Source: Aurantimonas sp. 22II-16-19i
Lineage (GTDB): Bacteria; Pseudomonadota; Alphaproteobacteria; Rhizobiales; Rhizobiaceae
Reading direction: 5' to 3'
NCBI RefSeq assembly: GCF_002088275.1
Contig: NZ_AQQS01000015.1
Coordinates: 57,921-121,920, forward strand
DNA length: 64,000 nucleotides
The notes beneath the pieces are model-generated. The model was not told where the DNA came from and made no database searches. It worked only from the letters and a program-made list of their open reading frames with translations. A program made the translations under genes and the position numbers. Positions 30,100 through 39,352 of the stretch are shown here, one piece after another. Every line of letters starts with the position of its first letter. Position 1 is the first letter of the stretch.

Positions 30100-30439
30100 G
30101 TCAGTCCCTCCTCATGCGCCCCGGTCTCGTCCGATGCATCATAGGGGAGCGCCCCGGAACTGCGAGCAAAGTTCGCATGGCGGATGGATGGGGGAGGGGG
30201 CGAAGGCGGCAGATGCGCGGTGTGCTTCAGGTTTGACGGGGCTTGTGCAGACCGTAGTGGTCGAGGTGAATTTGAGCGGCGGCGATTGAGGCCGGAAGCA
30301 GACCGGCCAATTTTGAAGGCTAGCACGCTGGAACCTGCCCTTCGGTTCCCGCCCCTTCTCAGACGCTGATCGTGCAGAGCGGACGTTGAATTTTGAAACA
30401 CAATTCCCGCATCTGTTTCAGATTCTCGCGTTCTGATCG
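30100..30439. other. Gap at left border of AT-richer island
   Basis: 340 bp upstream of gdhB. Composition drops in GC from about 30300. No gene, tRNA or attachment-site duplication was recognised. Confidence 0.35.
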
Positions 30440-30664
30440 CTAAGGCACGTAATTTTGCAGCAGGCTCTTTCCCTGCGCCTTGGCCTGCCTGCCGATTGCG
30501 CGCCGCACCTCGTTATGGCTCGATCCCAAAATCGATCCAAACGCTTCAAGCTCTTCATCCGACGGCTCGCGGTCGAGGTCGATGTAAGTCTGAAAAACCT
30601 TCGCTAGCGCCGGTTTCCACGAGCTTTCGATCCTTCGTAGCTTGTCGTCAAAGCCGCTGTCCAT
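30440..30664 (-). CDS. Small acidic/basic helical protein, 74 aa
   Basis: MDSGFDDKLRRIESSWKPAL start with AGGGAG nine bases upstream. Mostly helical and charged, with EPSDEELEAFGSILGSSHNE and a C-terminal KAQGKSLLQNYVP. I recognise no family. It lies 155 bp downstream of the restriction-modification gene on the same strand and shares its lower GC, so it likely travels with it. It could be an accessory or control protein. Confidence 0.55.
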   Translation of the reverse strand: MDSGFDDKLRRIESSWKPALAKVFQTYIDLDREPSDEELEAFGSILGSSHNEVRRAIGRQAKAQGKSLLQNYVP

Positions 30665-30819
30665 TTCACAATCTCCCTTTGCTATTTAGAAATGGATTGT
30701 TGGCCTTCGCACAACAAGGGAGAAGAAATTTTCGGCTTGCAGGTGGCCATACCAGCTGGGGCCAGATGGGAAGGAACTAGCAATTCTGTCTCAGATTGGG
30801 GGGTGCCAACCCGTCGCTT

Positions 30820-33800
30820 TTAAGACACTCCGCTTGGCAGCTTCATCTCGATCGTACGCATGATCCGGTCGGTCTCTGCGAGGATTTTGAGAATGCGCTG
30901 ATAGTGCTTCACGTCATCGAACGAGAGTACACGGCCTTTGCGATCCATCAGCCACTTCTGTGCAGGCTGATAGCCACCGATATAGAAGTCCCACGAGACA
31001 TGAGGCACGTCACGGAAATGCTGAGACTTGTTGATCCAGATCGCTCCATCATTGTAGATGGGCGTCTCGACCACGTTGTGGCTATCACCCGTAAACGGGT
31101 AGTGTGTCTCACCGATCGCGGCGGGCTCCATTAGATGCAGCTTGCGAAGCTCCTTGCCCTTCTGTGCGACGTCCCAGAACTCCTGGGGTGAGGACGGCCA
31201 AGGGATACGGGGGAAATCGATTTTCAGAAATTCGGCATAGGCCCTGCGATAATCAGGGCAATGCAGGACACCATAGATATAGTCGAAAACTTGCACCTCG
31301 TCGGGGGTACCATATTTCGGGTGCTCGGCTTTTTTCCGAAGAGTACTGTAGAGTTTAGCGTCGAAATTAATACGGCGGGTTTGGTCGAGGTCTTGATCGT
31401 CAGGGAAAAGGTATAGAGGTAGAACTTGATTCTGCTCTTTCGTTTTAAGTGAGATGGCGCAACTTTCAGCTGGCAGGTTCGTGGCGAGAACGTGGAAGTA
31501 GCCTTCCGTTGCGAGCTGACGTGACGATAGCAAGCAAATGTTATCCTGATTTAATACATGTTTGATTATCTCGTTTCGTGGGTAATCCATTGTTGTATAA
31601 GAAAGATCGCACCATTTTATATCAAATGGACGATAAAGACACTTAGTAATCGAAGAAGAATCATTTTCTTTTTGCCTCAATATCCGACGTTGTTTGTGAA
31701 GTTTCCAGTCTCGATTGTCGCGCGTGGAATATTTTTTGTGAAAATCAACATCAGATAACTCCTGATTTCTCATGTCTGTGATGCGAGCTTCAATACTACT
31801 CCGCGTGTCTGCGACAGCGAATTTGTCGCGGTGAGTTTGAAACCCGAGTACGCCGACTGTGAAAAAAGAACGAACGGAGAAACCTGCGTCGTACGCGTCT
31901 AATAACGCCGCATCGACTGGATAAAACATTTGATAATGCGTGTGAGGAGACAGTAGAGTTGCTGTAGCGGAATTTAGACTCTTTATTGTGCTTAGGGATT
32001 CGTACTTGGCATTTCGTGTGCCCCATAAATCGCCGTGCATCACTTCTGCCAAACCGTCGCCACCATCTTTTTTCTTTATTCCGATGATGATTGAGACGCC
32101 CTGTTGAATATCAAAGACGTTCTTGTCTGGATGGCCTTCCGGCGTAACCTCCCTCTTTTTTACGTTCCCGTGCAAGTCGAGAACCCAGACGCGGTCGAAC
32201 GTTTTCCGAAGATGCCATCGCATCCCTCGAAACGTCGGATTGTCGAGATAGCCGTGATTGGTGATGAAGCCGAGAATGCCCTCGCCATTCTTTTCAATCA
32301 GATGCGACGAGAACCGGATGAACTTCACATAGAGATCATTGAGCCACTTGGAATTACGTTCTTTAAGTTTGACCTTGCCGCCCGGTTCTTTCTTGTAGTC
32401 ATCCATCAGGTTGCCTATCCAACCTTCGGACACGCCGCCTTCCCCCAAGTAAGGAGGGTTCCCGATCACACACATGATGGGCATGTCCCGTTTAATCATG
32501 TTCGCGCCCTTGGCTTCGCGCGAAAGCCATTGCGTGAAGGGCAGCGTCTGGTTGGCCGGTTCACCTTCTTCGAGGCTATTGGTTAGATAGACCGATAAGC
32601 GTGGTGGCTTTGACGTTGGTTTGTAGCCGAGCTCGGTTAGGATCATGTCGAGCTTCATGTGGCACATGGCGTAGGACGCCATCAGTAGCTCGAACCCATG
32701 CAGTCGGGGGATAAGGTCCTGTTCGATGTACTGAGACCACATACCCGGCGCGACACCTTGCACCTTTGGCGCAATTTGCTTGATAACTTCCGCGAGAAAC
32801 GTGCCGGTGCCGGTGGCAGGATCGAGAATTTGGACCCGATGTACCTCGCGTTTTTCGATCGTGTTTTTGCCGTCCTTCCTGATGCGACCCTTTTTGGTGA
32901 TAGCCTTCTGCCCGGTGTCCCAATCGATTGTCACCTTTGACGTGTCGGCCAGGCCGTCGGCGAGTCCAAACTCGGTTTGCAGCACTTCATCAACCGCACG
33001 GACTATGAAGTTCACTACCGGTTCGGGCGTGTACCACACTCCTCGTGCCTTTCGCTTCTTCGGATTGTAAGCGGCTAGGAACGTCTCATAGAAATGCAGA
33101 AAGGGATCGTTGCGGCCGGTCAGCTTGCCGAAGCCCTCCATAAGCTTGGAAACGTCGCAGGCGCGAAACACTCGCGCCAGATCGTCAATGATCCAAGAGA
33201 TCCGTTCATCGAGGTCGTAACCGGCGATGTATGTGAATAACGAACGCAGAAACGGGTTAGACTTAGGCAGAAGCTCCAGAGCTTCCTGCCGACTAAACGT
33301 GTCCAAAGTGGTGTCATGAAGGCGAGCGGCGAACATGCCGTAGGCAATTGTCTCAGCATAGATGTCAGCGAATTCGTCAATTGTAATATCGTGGATCAGA
33401 TTTTCTTTAAATGCCGCGTACTGTACAAAAAGCTCGGAACAGTTCCCTTCATCCTCGCTCAATGTACGGCTTAGAACGTCTTTGATAAGATTGGCCTTAC
33501 CGGCCATGCGTTCGGCCAGCTCGCGCGGGCTCGTGATCGTTTGTGGGCGTTGCTCTGTGAAATTTTTGAGCAGGTTTGCGAGGGCGGTGAACTCGTCTGG
33601 TTTAGGCTGAATACCGAGCGAAAAGTCGGCGATGGATGCTGATGCAGTCAGTTTACCGTCGCGATAGAAGTCCCAGTCGAGACCGTTGGTGTAGATCAGG
33701 TTCGGCAGGGCTTTGCGATAGCGCTCCTGTTGCGCCTTATTGGCATCTTTCATACTACGAATATTAATCGGAACATCTTTTGCCTCGACGTGACCGATGA

Positions 33801-33987
33801 CGATATCACCCTTGGATACAAGGAAGTCAGGTGCACCGCACTTGACGCGCTTTGGTTCGTTTAGGGCGATCACGTTGTCCTCAATCGAAGACAATAGTTT
33901 TTGCAGTGATGCCCTGTAGGAGTGTTCTGTCGCTGCGCCCGTGTGATAAATACTGTCTATTTCATAAATAAACTCTGATATATTCAC
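30820..33987 (-). CDS. Single-chain restriction-modification enzyme (type IIG/ISP-like, no helicase)
   Basis: 1055 aa. The N-terminus has a PD-(D/E)xK nuclease pattern: Pro-53/Asp-54 (GAPDFLVSKGD) and Glu-68-Ala-Lys-70 (GHVEAKD). The adenine-N6 methyltransferase part follows: GVWYTPEPVVNFIV (316-329), SAM motif I DPATGTGTFLAEV (389-401) and catalytic NPPY (510-513). The C-terminal half, with GVLHCPDYRRAYAEFLKIDF and PRIPWP, resembles the target-recognition part of type ISP enzymes such as LlaGI. Those are about 1,500 aa and carry a helicase between nuclease and methylase; this one goes straight from nuclease to methylase. GC and codon choice are clearly below the neighbours (many AT-rich stretches at 31550-32120), indicating acquisition by transfer. 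Confidence 0.85.
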   Translation of the reverse strand: MNISEFIYEIDSIYHTGAATEHSYRASLQKLLSSIEDNVIALNEPKRVKCGAPDFLVSKGDIVIGHVEAKDVPINIRSMKDANKAQQERYRKALPNLIYTNGLDWDFYRDGKLTASASIADFSLGIQPKPDEFTALANLLKNFTEQRPQTITSPRELAERMAGKANLIKDVLSRTLSEDEGNCSELFVQYAAFKENLIHDITIDEFADIYAETIAYGMFAARLHDTTLDTFSRQEALELLPKSNPFLRSLFTYIAGYDLDERISWIIDDLARVFRACDVSKLMEGFGKLTGRNDPFLHFYETFLAAYNPKKRKARGVWYTPEPVVNFIVRAVDEVLQTEFGLADGLADTSKVTIDWDTGQKAITKKGRIRKDGKNTIEKREVHRVQILDPATGTGTFLAEVIKQIAPKVQGVAPGMWSQYIEQDLIPRLHGFELLMASYAMCHMKLDMILTELGYKPTSKPPRLSVYLTNSLEEGEPANQTLPFTQWLSREAKGANMIKRDMPIMCVIGNPPYLGEGGVSEGWIGNLMDDYKKEPGGKVKLKERNSKWLNDLYVKFIRFSSHLIEKNGEGILGFITNHGYLDNPTFRGMRWHLRKTFDRVWVLDLHGNVKKREVTPEGHPDKNVFDIQQGVSIIIGIKKKDGGDGLAEVMHGDLWGTRNAKYESLSTIKSLNSATATLLSPHTHYQMFYPVDAALLDAYDAGFSVRSFFTVGVLGFQTHRDKFAVADTRSSIEARITDMRNQELSDVDFHKKYSTRDNRDWKLHKQRRILRQKENDSSSITKCLYRPFDIKWCDLSYTTMDYPRNEIIKHVLNQDNICLLSSRQLATEGYFHVLATNLPAESCAISLKTKEQNQVLPLYLFPDDQDLDQTRRINFDAKLYSTLRKKAEHPKYGTPDEVQVFDYIYGVLHCPDYRRAYAEFLKIDFPRIPWPSSPQEFWDVAQKGKELRKLHLMEPAAIGETHYPFTGDSHNVVETPIYNDGAIWINKSQHFRDVPHVSWDFYIGGYQPAQKWLMDRKGRVLSFDDVKHYQRILKILAETDRIMRTIEMKLPSGVS

Positions 33988-34536
33988 AATATTATCCTGC
34001 TTATAAATCGATTATTTGTGACGGGCGGTGGCGATCCGGATCGGATGTTAGGGCAAGCAATTATATCAGCGTTTATCATTCCTTAGTGGCTCTTTACGCA
34101 CCATGTGCGAAAAAATTCCTGCTTTCAAGCAGCAGACACACTAATCCGAACAACCCGCCTAGGTACGATGCTGCCGTAGAGCCCTACGTCGCATCAGTGG
34201 CGACACCGAGCGATCTGCCGCATTCGCACTGTGGCATAACTGACCGGGCGCGCCGCCTCGGCCTTTGCCTCGCCACGCGAGGCGACCGCGCAGAGACAAG
34301 GCCCCGCACCCTCCCGCATCGGCCCCCCGTCAAAAAAAGATATCCCCACCCCCAACCACCACCCCCACAATCCTCTCGCCGTCTCCCCGAGGGACACGAA
34401 TGATCGCCGGGATCGTTCGGGAAGACGGGCGGTGTCCGCGGCGTGGCCCCTTCCGGAGGGGTTCGCGGCTCGGACGGGTCAAAGGCTCCGCCGGCCCCTC
34501 GCGTACTACGGCGCGGGTGCGGATCGGGCCGCTACA
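33988..34536. other. Right border of the AT-richer island, no gene seen
   Basis: The first 200 bp remain AT-rich and include the upstream region of the RM gene. GC rises sharply after about 34210. No integrase, tRNA or direct repeat was recognised at the border. Confidence 0.4.
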
Positions 34537-34760
34537 ACGGGAGGCCCTGAAAAGGGGGCTCCCGTGAAGCGCCGGCAGCCGGTGAGCGCATTCGGTGCGG
34601 CCTTGCGGCGAAAGCTGCTTGTGCCGGGCAGGATGTGGCAAGCCATAAGGGCCCGAAAAGACACCGCGCGGAACGCCGGAGGCGAGCCGTTAGACTGAAA
34701 CAATCGGAGGGCTGGCCTCCGGCGTTCCGCTGTCCCTTCCGTTTTCGCGGGCGGGCGGCC
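34537..34760. other. Structured non-coding element with long hairpins
   Basis: Two strong inverted repeats in an apparently non-coding stretch. ACGGGAGGCCC-TGAAAA-GGGGGCTCCCGT lies at 34537-34565. GCGGAACGCCGGAGGC (34668-34683) pairs perfectly with GCCTCCGGCGTTCCGC (34715-34730) across a 31-base loop, with outer pairing GACA/TGTC and GCCCGAAAA/TTTTCGCGGGC extending the stem. It could be an ncRNA, a REP-type element or the end of a decayed mobile element. Open frames here lack start signals and family resemblance. Confidence 0.5.
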
Positions 34761-34976
34761 ATGAAGACGGCGCTTCGGCCCTTCGGGGCCGCCGCGCCGG
34801 GTGGATCCCCCGGGGCGCGCGGCGCCGCCGGGCGCTTCGGCATGTCCGGCTGGTGCCGCTATTCCCCGCTCCGGCCGCCCGGCCGGCGATGCGGCGCGCT
34901 CGGGGGGAGGATCGGTCGGGCGTCGGCCGACCATTGGCTGTTGCCCATCGCCGAAATTTCGGACACAAGACATGCC

Positions 34977-35231
34977 ATGAGCGGCACGCAACGCGACGAC
35001 GACGAGCGCCAGCGGGAGGCGAAGGCCATCCTTCGAAGGGTGCGCCAGGAGACCGACCCGCAGATCGGCGGCCACACCGAGGCGATCGTGACGCGGACCG
35101 GCGATCACTTCATGGCGCGGGACGTCGACCAGGGCGACCGGATCGAGGTGATCGGCAGCCGGATCGGGCGCATCGCCGGCATCGGCGGCTTCCTCGTCCT
35201 GGCGCTGCTTCTCGCCCATCAACTCCTCTGA
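34977..35231 (+). CDS. Small protein with C-terminal membrane anchor
   Basis: 84 aa, MSGTQRDDDERQREAKAIL then a polar middle (ETDPQIGGHTEAIVTRTGDH) and a single C-terminal helix IAGIGGFLVLALLLAHQLL. Tail-anchored topology is predicted, N-terminus in the cytoplasm. It precedes pdxY by ten bases on the same strand and is probably cotranscribed. Function unknown. Confidence 0.7.
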   Translation: MSGTQRDDDERQREAKAILRRVRQETDPQIGGHTEAIVTRTGDHFMARDVDQGDRIEVIGSRIGRIAGIGGFLVLALLLAHQLL

Positions 35232-35241
35232 GGCCGAGGCG

Positions 35242-36132
35242 ATGACGAAAGAGGCAAATGCGGTCGGCGACCGGCCGGCGGTGATCTCCATCGCCAGCCA
35301 TGTGGTGCGCGGCAGCGTCGGCAATCGCGCCGCCGCCTTCGCGCTGGAATCCCTGGGCTTTCCGGTCTGGTCGGTGCCGACGGTGACGCTGCCCTGGCAT
35401 CCCGGCCACGGCCCGGGCACCCGGATCGTGCCGCCGGCGGAAGAATTCGCCGCCATGGTCGACGAGCTCGCCGGCTCGCGCTGGCTCGGCGAGGTGGGGG
35501 CGGTGCTGATCGGCTATTTCGGCGAGACCGCGCAGATCGAGCCGGTGGCGCGGCTCATCGAGGCGGTGCGGGCGAAAAACCCCAAGGCCGTCGTCCTCTG
35601 CGATCCGGCGACCGGCGACGGCGGCCGGCTCTACCAGCCGCGAAAACTTCTCGACGCCATCGCCGAGCGCCTGTTGCCGCTCGCCGACATCGCGACGCCC
35701 AACCGCTTCGAGCTGGAATTCCTCACCGGTCTCGACCTCACCGACAACCGCGAGCTGATCGAGGCGGCGAGCGCGCTGGGGCCCCGCACGGTGGTCGTCA
35801 CCTCGGCCTTTCCGATGCTGCGCGGCGGCACCGGCAATCTTCTCGTCGACGACCGCGAGACCATGCTCGCCGAGCACCGGCTGATCGAGAACGCGCCGAA
35901 GGGGCTGGGGGACCTCACCGCGGCGGTGTTCCTCGCCCGCATCCTGTCCGGCGCGACGCTGGAAAAGGCCCTGCAGTCGACGACGGCGACGGTGTTCGAG
36001 CTTCTGGCCCGCACCACCAAGCGCGGCGCCGACGAACTGACCATCGAGACCGACCTCGACAGCCTCAAGCATCCGATGGCCATGGTGCAGATGCGCCGGC
36101 TCGGCCGCTCGGTGCCCAAGCAGCCGGCGTGA
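35242..36132 (+). CDS. pdxY: Pyridoxal kinase PdxY
   Basis: Phosphorylates pyridoxal to PLP in the salvage route. 296 aa, ribokinase-like fold. It starts with VISIASHVVRGSVGNRAAAF, contains HPGHGPGTRI, VVLCDPATGD, TPNRFELEFLTG and the phosphate-binding/catalytic region NAPKGLGDLTAAVFLARIL, where the family motif GTGD appears as GLGD. Length and motif order fit PdxY/PdxK. Confidence 0.92.
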   Translation: MTKEANAVGDRPAVISIASHVVRGSVGNRAAAFALESLGFPVWSVPTVTLPWHPGHGPGTRIVPPAEEFAAMVDELAGSRWLGEVGAVLIGYFGETAQIEPVARLIEAVRAKNPKAVVLCDPATGDGGRLYQPRKLLDAIAERLLPLADIATPNRFELEFLTGLDLTDNRELIEAASALGPRTVVVTSAFPMLRGGTGNLLVDDRETMLAEHRLIENAPKGLGDLTAAVFLARILSGATLEKALQSTTATVFELLARTTKRGADELTIETDLDSLKHPMAMVQMRRLGRSVPKQPA

Positions 36133-36277
36133 CTTGGGTGCCCTTTTTCGGGCATGATCGGCGTCCGGCGGCGCCGCTGCTGGGGCGGGAAAAGCTGCGG
36201 CCGGTCTTTTCATTTCGCCGCGACTGTGTCAGCAGGCAGATCCAGCGTGCAGCGCAGCAGGCCGTTGGAGGGTTCTT

Positions 36278-36925
36278 ATGACGCAACTTCTTCCCGAGCA
36301 TCTGATGGAAGGCTACAAGGCCTTCATCGACAAGCGCCTGCCCGGCGAGAAGCAGCGCTTCCGCGAGCTGGCCGAGCAGGGCCAGCATCCCAAGACGATG
36401 GTCATCGCCTGCTGCGATTCGCGCACGGCGCCCGAAACCCTCTTCGACTGCGGCCCCGGCGACATCTTCGTCGTGCGCAACGTCGCCAATCTCGTTCCGC
36501 CCTACGAGCCGGACGGCGAGTACCACTCGACCTCGGCGGCGCTGGAATTCGCCGTCCATGTGCTCGAGGTCAAGCACATCGTCATCCTCGGTCACGGCAA
36601 TTGCGGCGGCATCCACGCGGCGCTGTCGCCGTCCGCCCAGCCGCTGTCGCCCGGCGACTTCATCGGCAAGTGGATGAGCCTCCTCGATCCCGCCGCCAGG
36701 GCCGTCGGCGCCAACGAGCTGATGACCGGGCGCGAGCGGCAGTCGGCGCTGGAGCGCATCGCCATCCGCTATTCCCTCGCCAATCTGCGCAGCTTCCCCT
36801 CCATCGCGGCCCTCGAAGCCGAGGGCCGGCTGTCGCTGCACGGCGCCTGGGTGGACATCTCCTCCGGCGAGCTCTGGGCCATGGACCCCGACACCGGCGA
36901 CTTCGCCAAGACCATCGACGAATAG
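36278..36925 (+). CDS. Beta-class carbonic anhydrase
   Basis: Interconverts CO2 and bicarbonate in the cytoplasm. 215 aa with the zinc set Cys-45 and Asp-47-Ser-Arg (ACCDSRTAPE) and His-106/Cys-109 (GHGNCGG). The dimerisation block NVANLVPPYEPDGEYHSTSA is intact. GGAGGG lies a few bases upstream of the ATG. Usually annotated cynT or can; I do not assign a symbol. Confidence 0.94.
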   Translation: MTQLLPEHLMEGYKAFIDKRLPGEKQRFRELAEQGQHPKTMVIACCDSRTAPETLFDCGPGDIFVVRNVANLVPPYEPDGEYHSTSAALEFAVHVLEVKHIVILGHGNCGGIHAALSPSAQPLSPGDFIGKWMSLLDPAARAVGANELMTGRERQSALERIAIRYSLANLRSFPSIAALEAEGRLSLHGAWVDISSGELWAMDPDTGDFAKTIDE

Positions 36926-37147
36926 GCTGCGCGGCCCGGCTCGGGGCAGGTCGGGACACCGGCCGCCCCGACGCCGATGGTGACCCAATGGCGACGATCC
37001 CCCGGGATTTTCTTTGGGTGGGGCCGGTTCTGTCGCGTTTTGAGACATTGACGCCTTGCGTTGCCGGTCCTGCCTCCGCTTTATGGGGAACAGAAGAGGA
37101 TTATCGGACCCGGCGGTGCCGGGGACGATCGCTTGGGGGACTATTGG

Positions 37148-37723
37148 ATGAAACAACAATTCCGGATCGGCGTGGCGGCTGCGGCGCTCCTCCTGGTCGC
37201 CGGCTGCTCGCGCTCGGTGTCGCCTTATGCCGACAACAGCGGCCCGCCGCCGCTGGCTCCGGTGCCGACCGGCCAGGTCGCCGCCAACCAGCTGCCGCCG
37301 CCGCCCCCGCCGCCGCCGCCCGGCGACAGCATGAACAATGCCGCTCTGAACAGCGATGCCGAGTTGACCGACGGCAACAGCCAGGGCGACCTGCCGTCCG
37401 GCAACGGCTCCGGCAACACCCAGGTCGCCAGCGTCAACCAGCCGGCGCTGTCGCGCAATTCCGTCCTCGGCGCCTACAAGGTCACCACGGACGGCGGCAA
37501 CTGCCAGATCATCCTGTCCCTGACCAAGTGGTCCGGCGGCTACCGCGCCGCCTCGCGCGGCTGCCCCGGCAAGGTTGCGGATGTCTCGGCCTGGGACGTC
37601 TCCGGCAGCCAGGTGATCCTGAAGGATTCCGCCGGCTCGAACGTTGCCAACCTCAATTCCTCCGGCAATGCCCGCTACCAGGGCCAGACCACCGGTGGCC
37701 AGAGCATCACCCTCTATCGCTGA
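37148..37723 (+). CDS. Omp19-like lipoprotein, AprI/Inh protease inhibitor family
   Basis: 191-aa lipoprotein: MKQQFRIGVAAAALLLVAGC with lipobox VAGC (Cys-20). A proline-rich linker (nine consecutive Pro) joins a C-terminal AprI/Inh beta-barrel (LGAYKVTTDGGNCQIILSL, GYRAASRGCPG, with the expected disulfide cysteines). Brucella Omp19 has the same design and inhibits host and bacterial proteases. This free-living-looking genome carries the homologue at a typical length. The start at 37148 gives the lipoprotein signal; the frame is open upstream. Confidence 0.88.
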   Translation: MKQQFRIGVAAAALLLVAGCSRSVSPYADNSGPPPLAPVPTGQVAANQLPPPPPPPPPGDSMNNAALNSDAELTDGNSQGDLPSGNGSGNTQVASVNQPALSRNSVLGAYKVTTDGGNCQIILSLTKWSGGYRAASRGCPGKVADVSAWDVSGSQVILKDSAGSNVANLNSSGNARYQGQTTGGQSITLYR

Positions 37724-37782
37724 GGCGTGGAGACGCCTTGAAGGCGTCCGGGCCGCACGGCCCCGTATCCCCGCATGACCCG

Positions 37783-37811
37783 AAAGCCGCCGGCACCGCC
37801 GGCGGCTTTTT
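37783..37811 (+). terminator. Terminator after the Omp19-like gene
   Basis: AAAGCCGCCGGC-ACC-GCCGGCGGCTTT plus TT: 12 perfect pairs with a three-base loop and a T5 run, 59 bp after the stop codon. Confidence 0.9.
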
Positions 37812-37907
37812 GCCGACGGCGTCACGCCGGTGCAAGGTGATCGGGAAACCGTCCTTCGCAGCCATGCCGGTTGTCGAGGCTCCGGCAGGGCGATAGATGC
37901 TGCATTG

Positions 37908-37975
37908 CAGCAGCCGAAACTGGGCAGCAGCTGAAATTGGGCAGCGGCCGGAGTTTTGCAGCGGCAGAGATGGCG
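37908..37975. repeat. 17-bp degenerate tandem repeat, about four units
   Basis: Units GCAGCAGCCGAAACTGG, GCAGCAGCTGAAATTGG, GCAGCGGCCGGAGTTTT and a diverged fourth (GCAGCGGCAGAGATGGC) in exact 17-base register, 68 bp upstream of zapE. Not divisible by three, so not a coding repeat. It could be a binding array or simple slippage. Confidence 0.75.
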
Positions 37976-38042
37976 CGGCTGGCGAGACGGGCATCCCCTG
38001 CTCTTGCCGCTCGCCGGAACCGAGAAAGGAACGAGCGTCCCG

Positions 38043-39221
38043 ATGGCCTCCAGCGCTACCGTCGAGCCCAAGCCGCGGTCGGGCCCCGTCCGCTCCGCCC
38101 TCGAGCGGCTGATCTCGTCCGGCGAGATCGAGGCCGACCCGCTGCAGCGGCGGCTGGCCGACCAGCTCGACGCGCTGGACCGACGCCTGTCGGCCGAGAT
38201 CGGCGCATCCAAGAAGAGCGCGCTCGGCTGGCTGTTCGGCAAGAAGCGCGACGAGGCGCCCGTCAAGGGCCTCTATGTCTATGGCGATGTCGGCCGCGGC
38301 AAGACCATGCTGATGGACATGTTCTTCCGGCAGAGTTCGATCGCGGCGAAGCGGCGGGTGCATTTCCATGCCTTCATGGGCGAGGTGCACGAGCGGATCG
38401 GCGAGCATCGACGGGCCCACAAGAATGGTGAGGCCAAGGGCGACGATCCGATCCCACCGGTCGCGGCGGCGATCGCCGCGAAATCGAAGCTCCTGTGCTT
38501 CGACGAGTTCGCCGTCACCGACATTGCCGACGCGATGATCCTGTCGCGGCTGTTCAAGGCGCTGTTTGCCAACGGCCTCATCCTCGTCGCGACGTCCAAC
38601 GTCGCTCCGGACGACCTCTATCCGAACGGGCTGAACCGACCGCTCTTCATGCCCTTCGTCAAGGTGCTGAAGGAGCATGCCGAGATTTTCGAGCTTGCCG
38701 GCGAGGAGGACTACCGGCTGGCCTTCCTCAGCGAGGAGGACATCTATGTCGAGACCACCGACCCGGCTGCAGGCCAGCGGATCGACGCCGCCTGGCGCCG
38801 GCTTCTCGACGGTTCGAAAGAGACGACGGCGTCGCTCTCGGTGAAGGGGCGCACGATCCCGGTGCCGCGGGCGGGCAACGGCGCGGCGCGGTTCTCCTTC
38901 GACGACCTGTTGAAGCGGCCGCTCGGCGCGCAGGACTATCTGGCGCTGGCCCGGCGCTTCCACACGATCCTCGTCGAGGACGTGCCGGTGATGGCCGAGG
39001 CCGAGCGCAACGAGGCCAAGCGCTTCATCACCCTCGTCGACGCGCTCTATGACAGCGGCCGCCGGCTCGTGGTCTCCGCCGCAGCGCCGGTGGGCGAACT
39101 CTACCAGGGCCGCAGCGGGACCGAAGCCTTCGAATTCGACCGGACGACGTCCCGCCTCTTCGAAATGCGGTCCAAGGCCTATCTGGAAAAGGCCGGCGAG
39201 GCGCAGGCGGGAGACGGGTAG
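38043..39221 (+). CDS. zapE: Cell division protein ZapE (AFG1-like ATPase)
   Basis: 392-aa AAA-type P-loop ATPase of the AFG1/LACE1 family. Bacterial ZapE associates with FtsZ rings; the mitochondrial homologue helps degrade or extract membrane proteins. Walker A GDVGRGKT at residues 81-88, Walker B LLCFDEFAVTDIADA, the arginine/sensor region LVATSNVAPDDLYPNGLNR, and the closing EFDRTTSRLFEMRSKAYL are all present. The start at 38043 follows AAAGGAACG. The gene stands alone behind a 17-bp tandem repeat. Confidence 0.93.
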   Translation: MASSATVEPKPRSGPVRSALERLISSGEIEADPLQRRLADQLDALDRRLSAEIGASKKSALGWLFGKKRDEAPVKGLYVYGDVGRGKTMLMDMFFRQSSIAAKRRVHFHAFMGEVHERIGEHRRAHKNGEAKGDDPIPPVAAAIAAKSKLLCFDEFAVTDIADAMILSRLFKALFANGLILVATSNVAPDDLYPNGLNRPLFMPFVKVLKEHAEIFELAGEEDYRLAFLSEEDIYVETTDPAAGQRIDAAWRRLLDGSKETTASLSVKGRTIPVPRAGNGAARFSFDDLLKRPLGAQDYLALARRFHTILVEDVPVMAEAERNEAKRFITLVDALYDSGRRLVVSAAAPVGELYQGRSGTEAFEFDRTTSRLFEMRSKAYLEKAGEAQAGDG

Positions 39222-39293
39222 CGCCCTGGAACCTGCGCGGGTTGCCTGTTCAAGCCATTGGCGCGCGACGAAACATGATCAGACGGCCCCATG

Positions 39294-39328
39294 AAAAAAG
39301 CCGCCCCGTCCGAAGACGAGGCGGCTTT
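39294..39328 (-). terminator. Terminator of the DUF1328 gene
   Basis: On the minus strand AAAGCCGCCTCGTC-TTCG-GACGGGGCGGCTTT followed by TTT: 14 pairs (one U-G), TTCG loop, T-run. It may also limit transcription from zapE on the other strand. Confidence 0.9.
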
Positions 39329-39352
39329 CGCGGGCATGGCAGGCGCGTGAAG

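Noticed and set aside
25252..30144. Plus-strand open frame of 1630 codons opposite gdhB
   Set aside because: Shadow of a GC-rich gene: no family resemblance, composition rich in Arg/Gly/His, and the minus strand clearly encodes NAD-GDH.
30100..34536. Prophage or integrative element
   Set aside because: No integrase, transposase, tRNA or flanking direct repeat seen. Only composition and the RM gene indicate transfer.
34432..34698. Possible 88-aa gene in the structured region
   Set aside because: No start signal, Arg/Ala/Gly-rich, and its end overlaps the long hairpin. Judged non-coding, though a short peptide cannot be excluded.
37908..37975. CRISPR-like array
   Set aside because: Units are contiguous with no spacers and only 17 bp long. 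No cas gene in the window.
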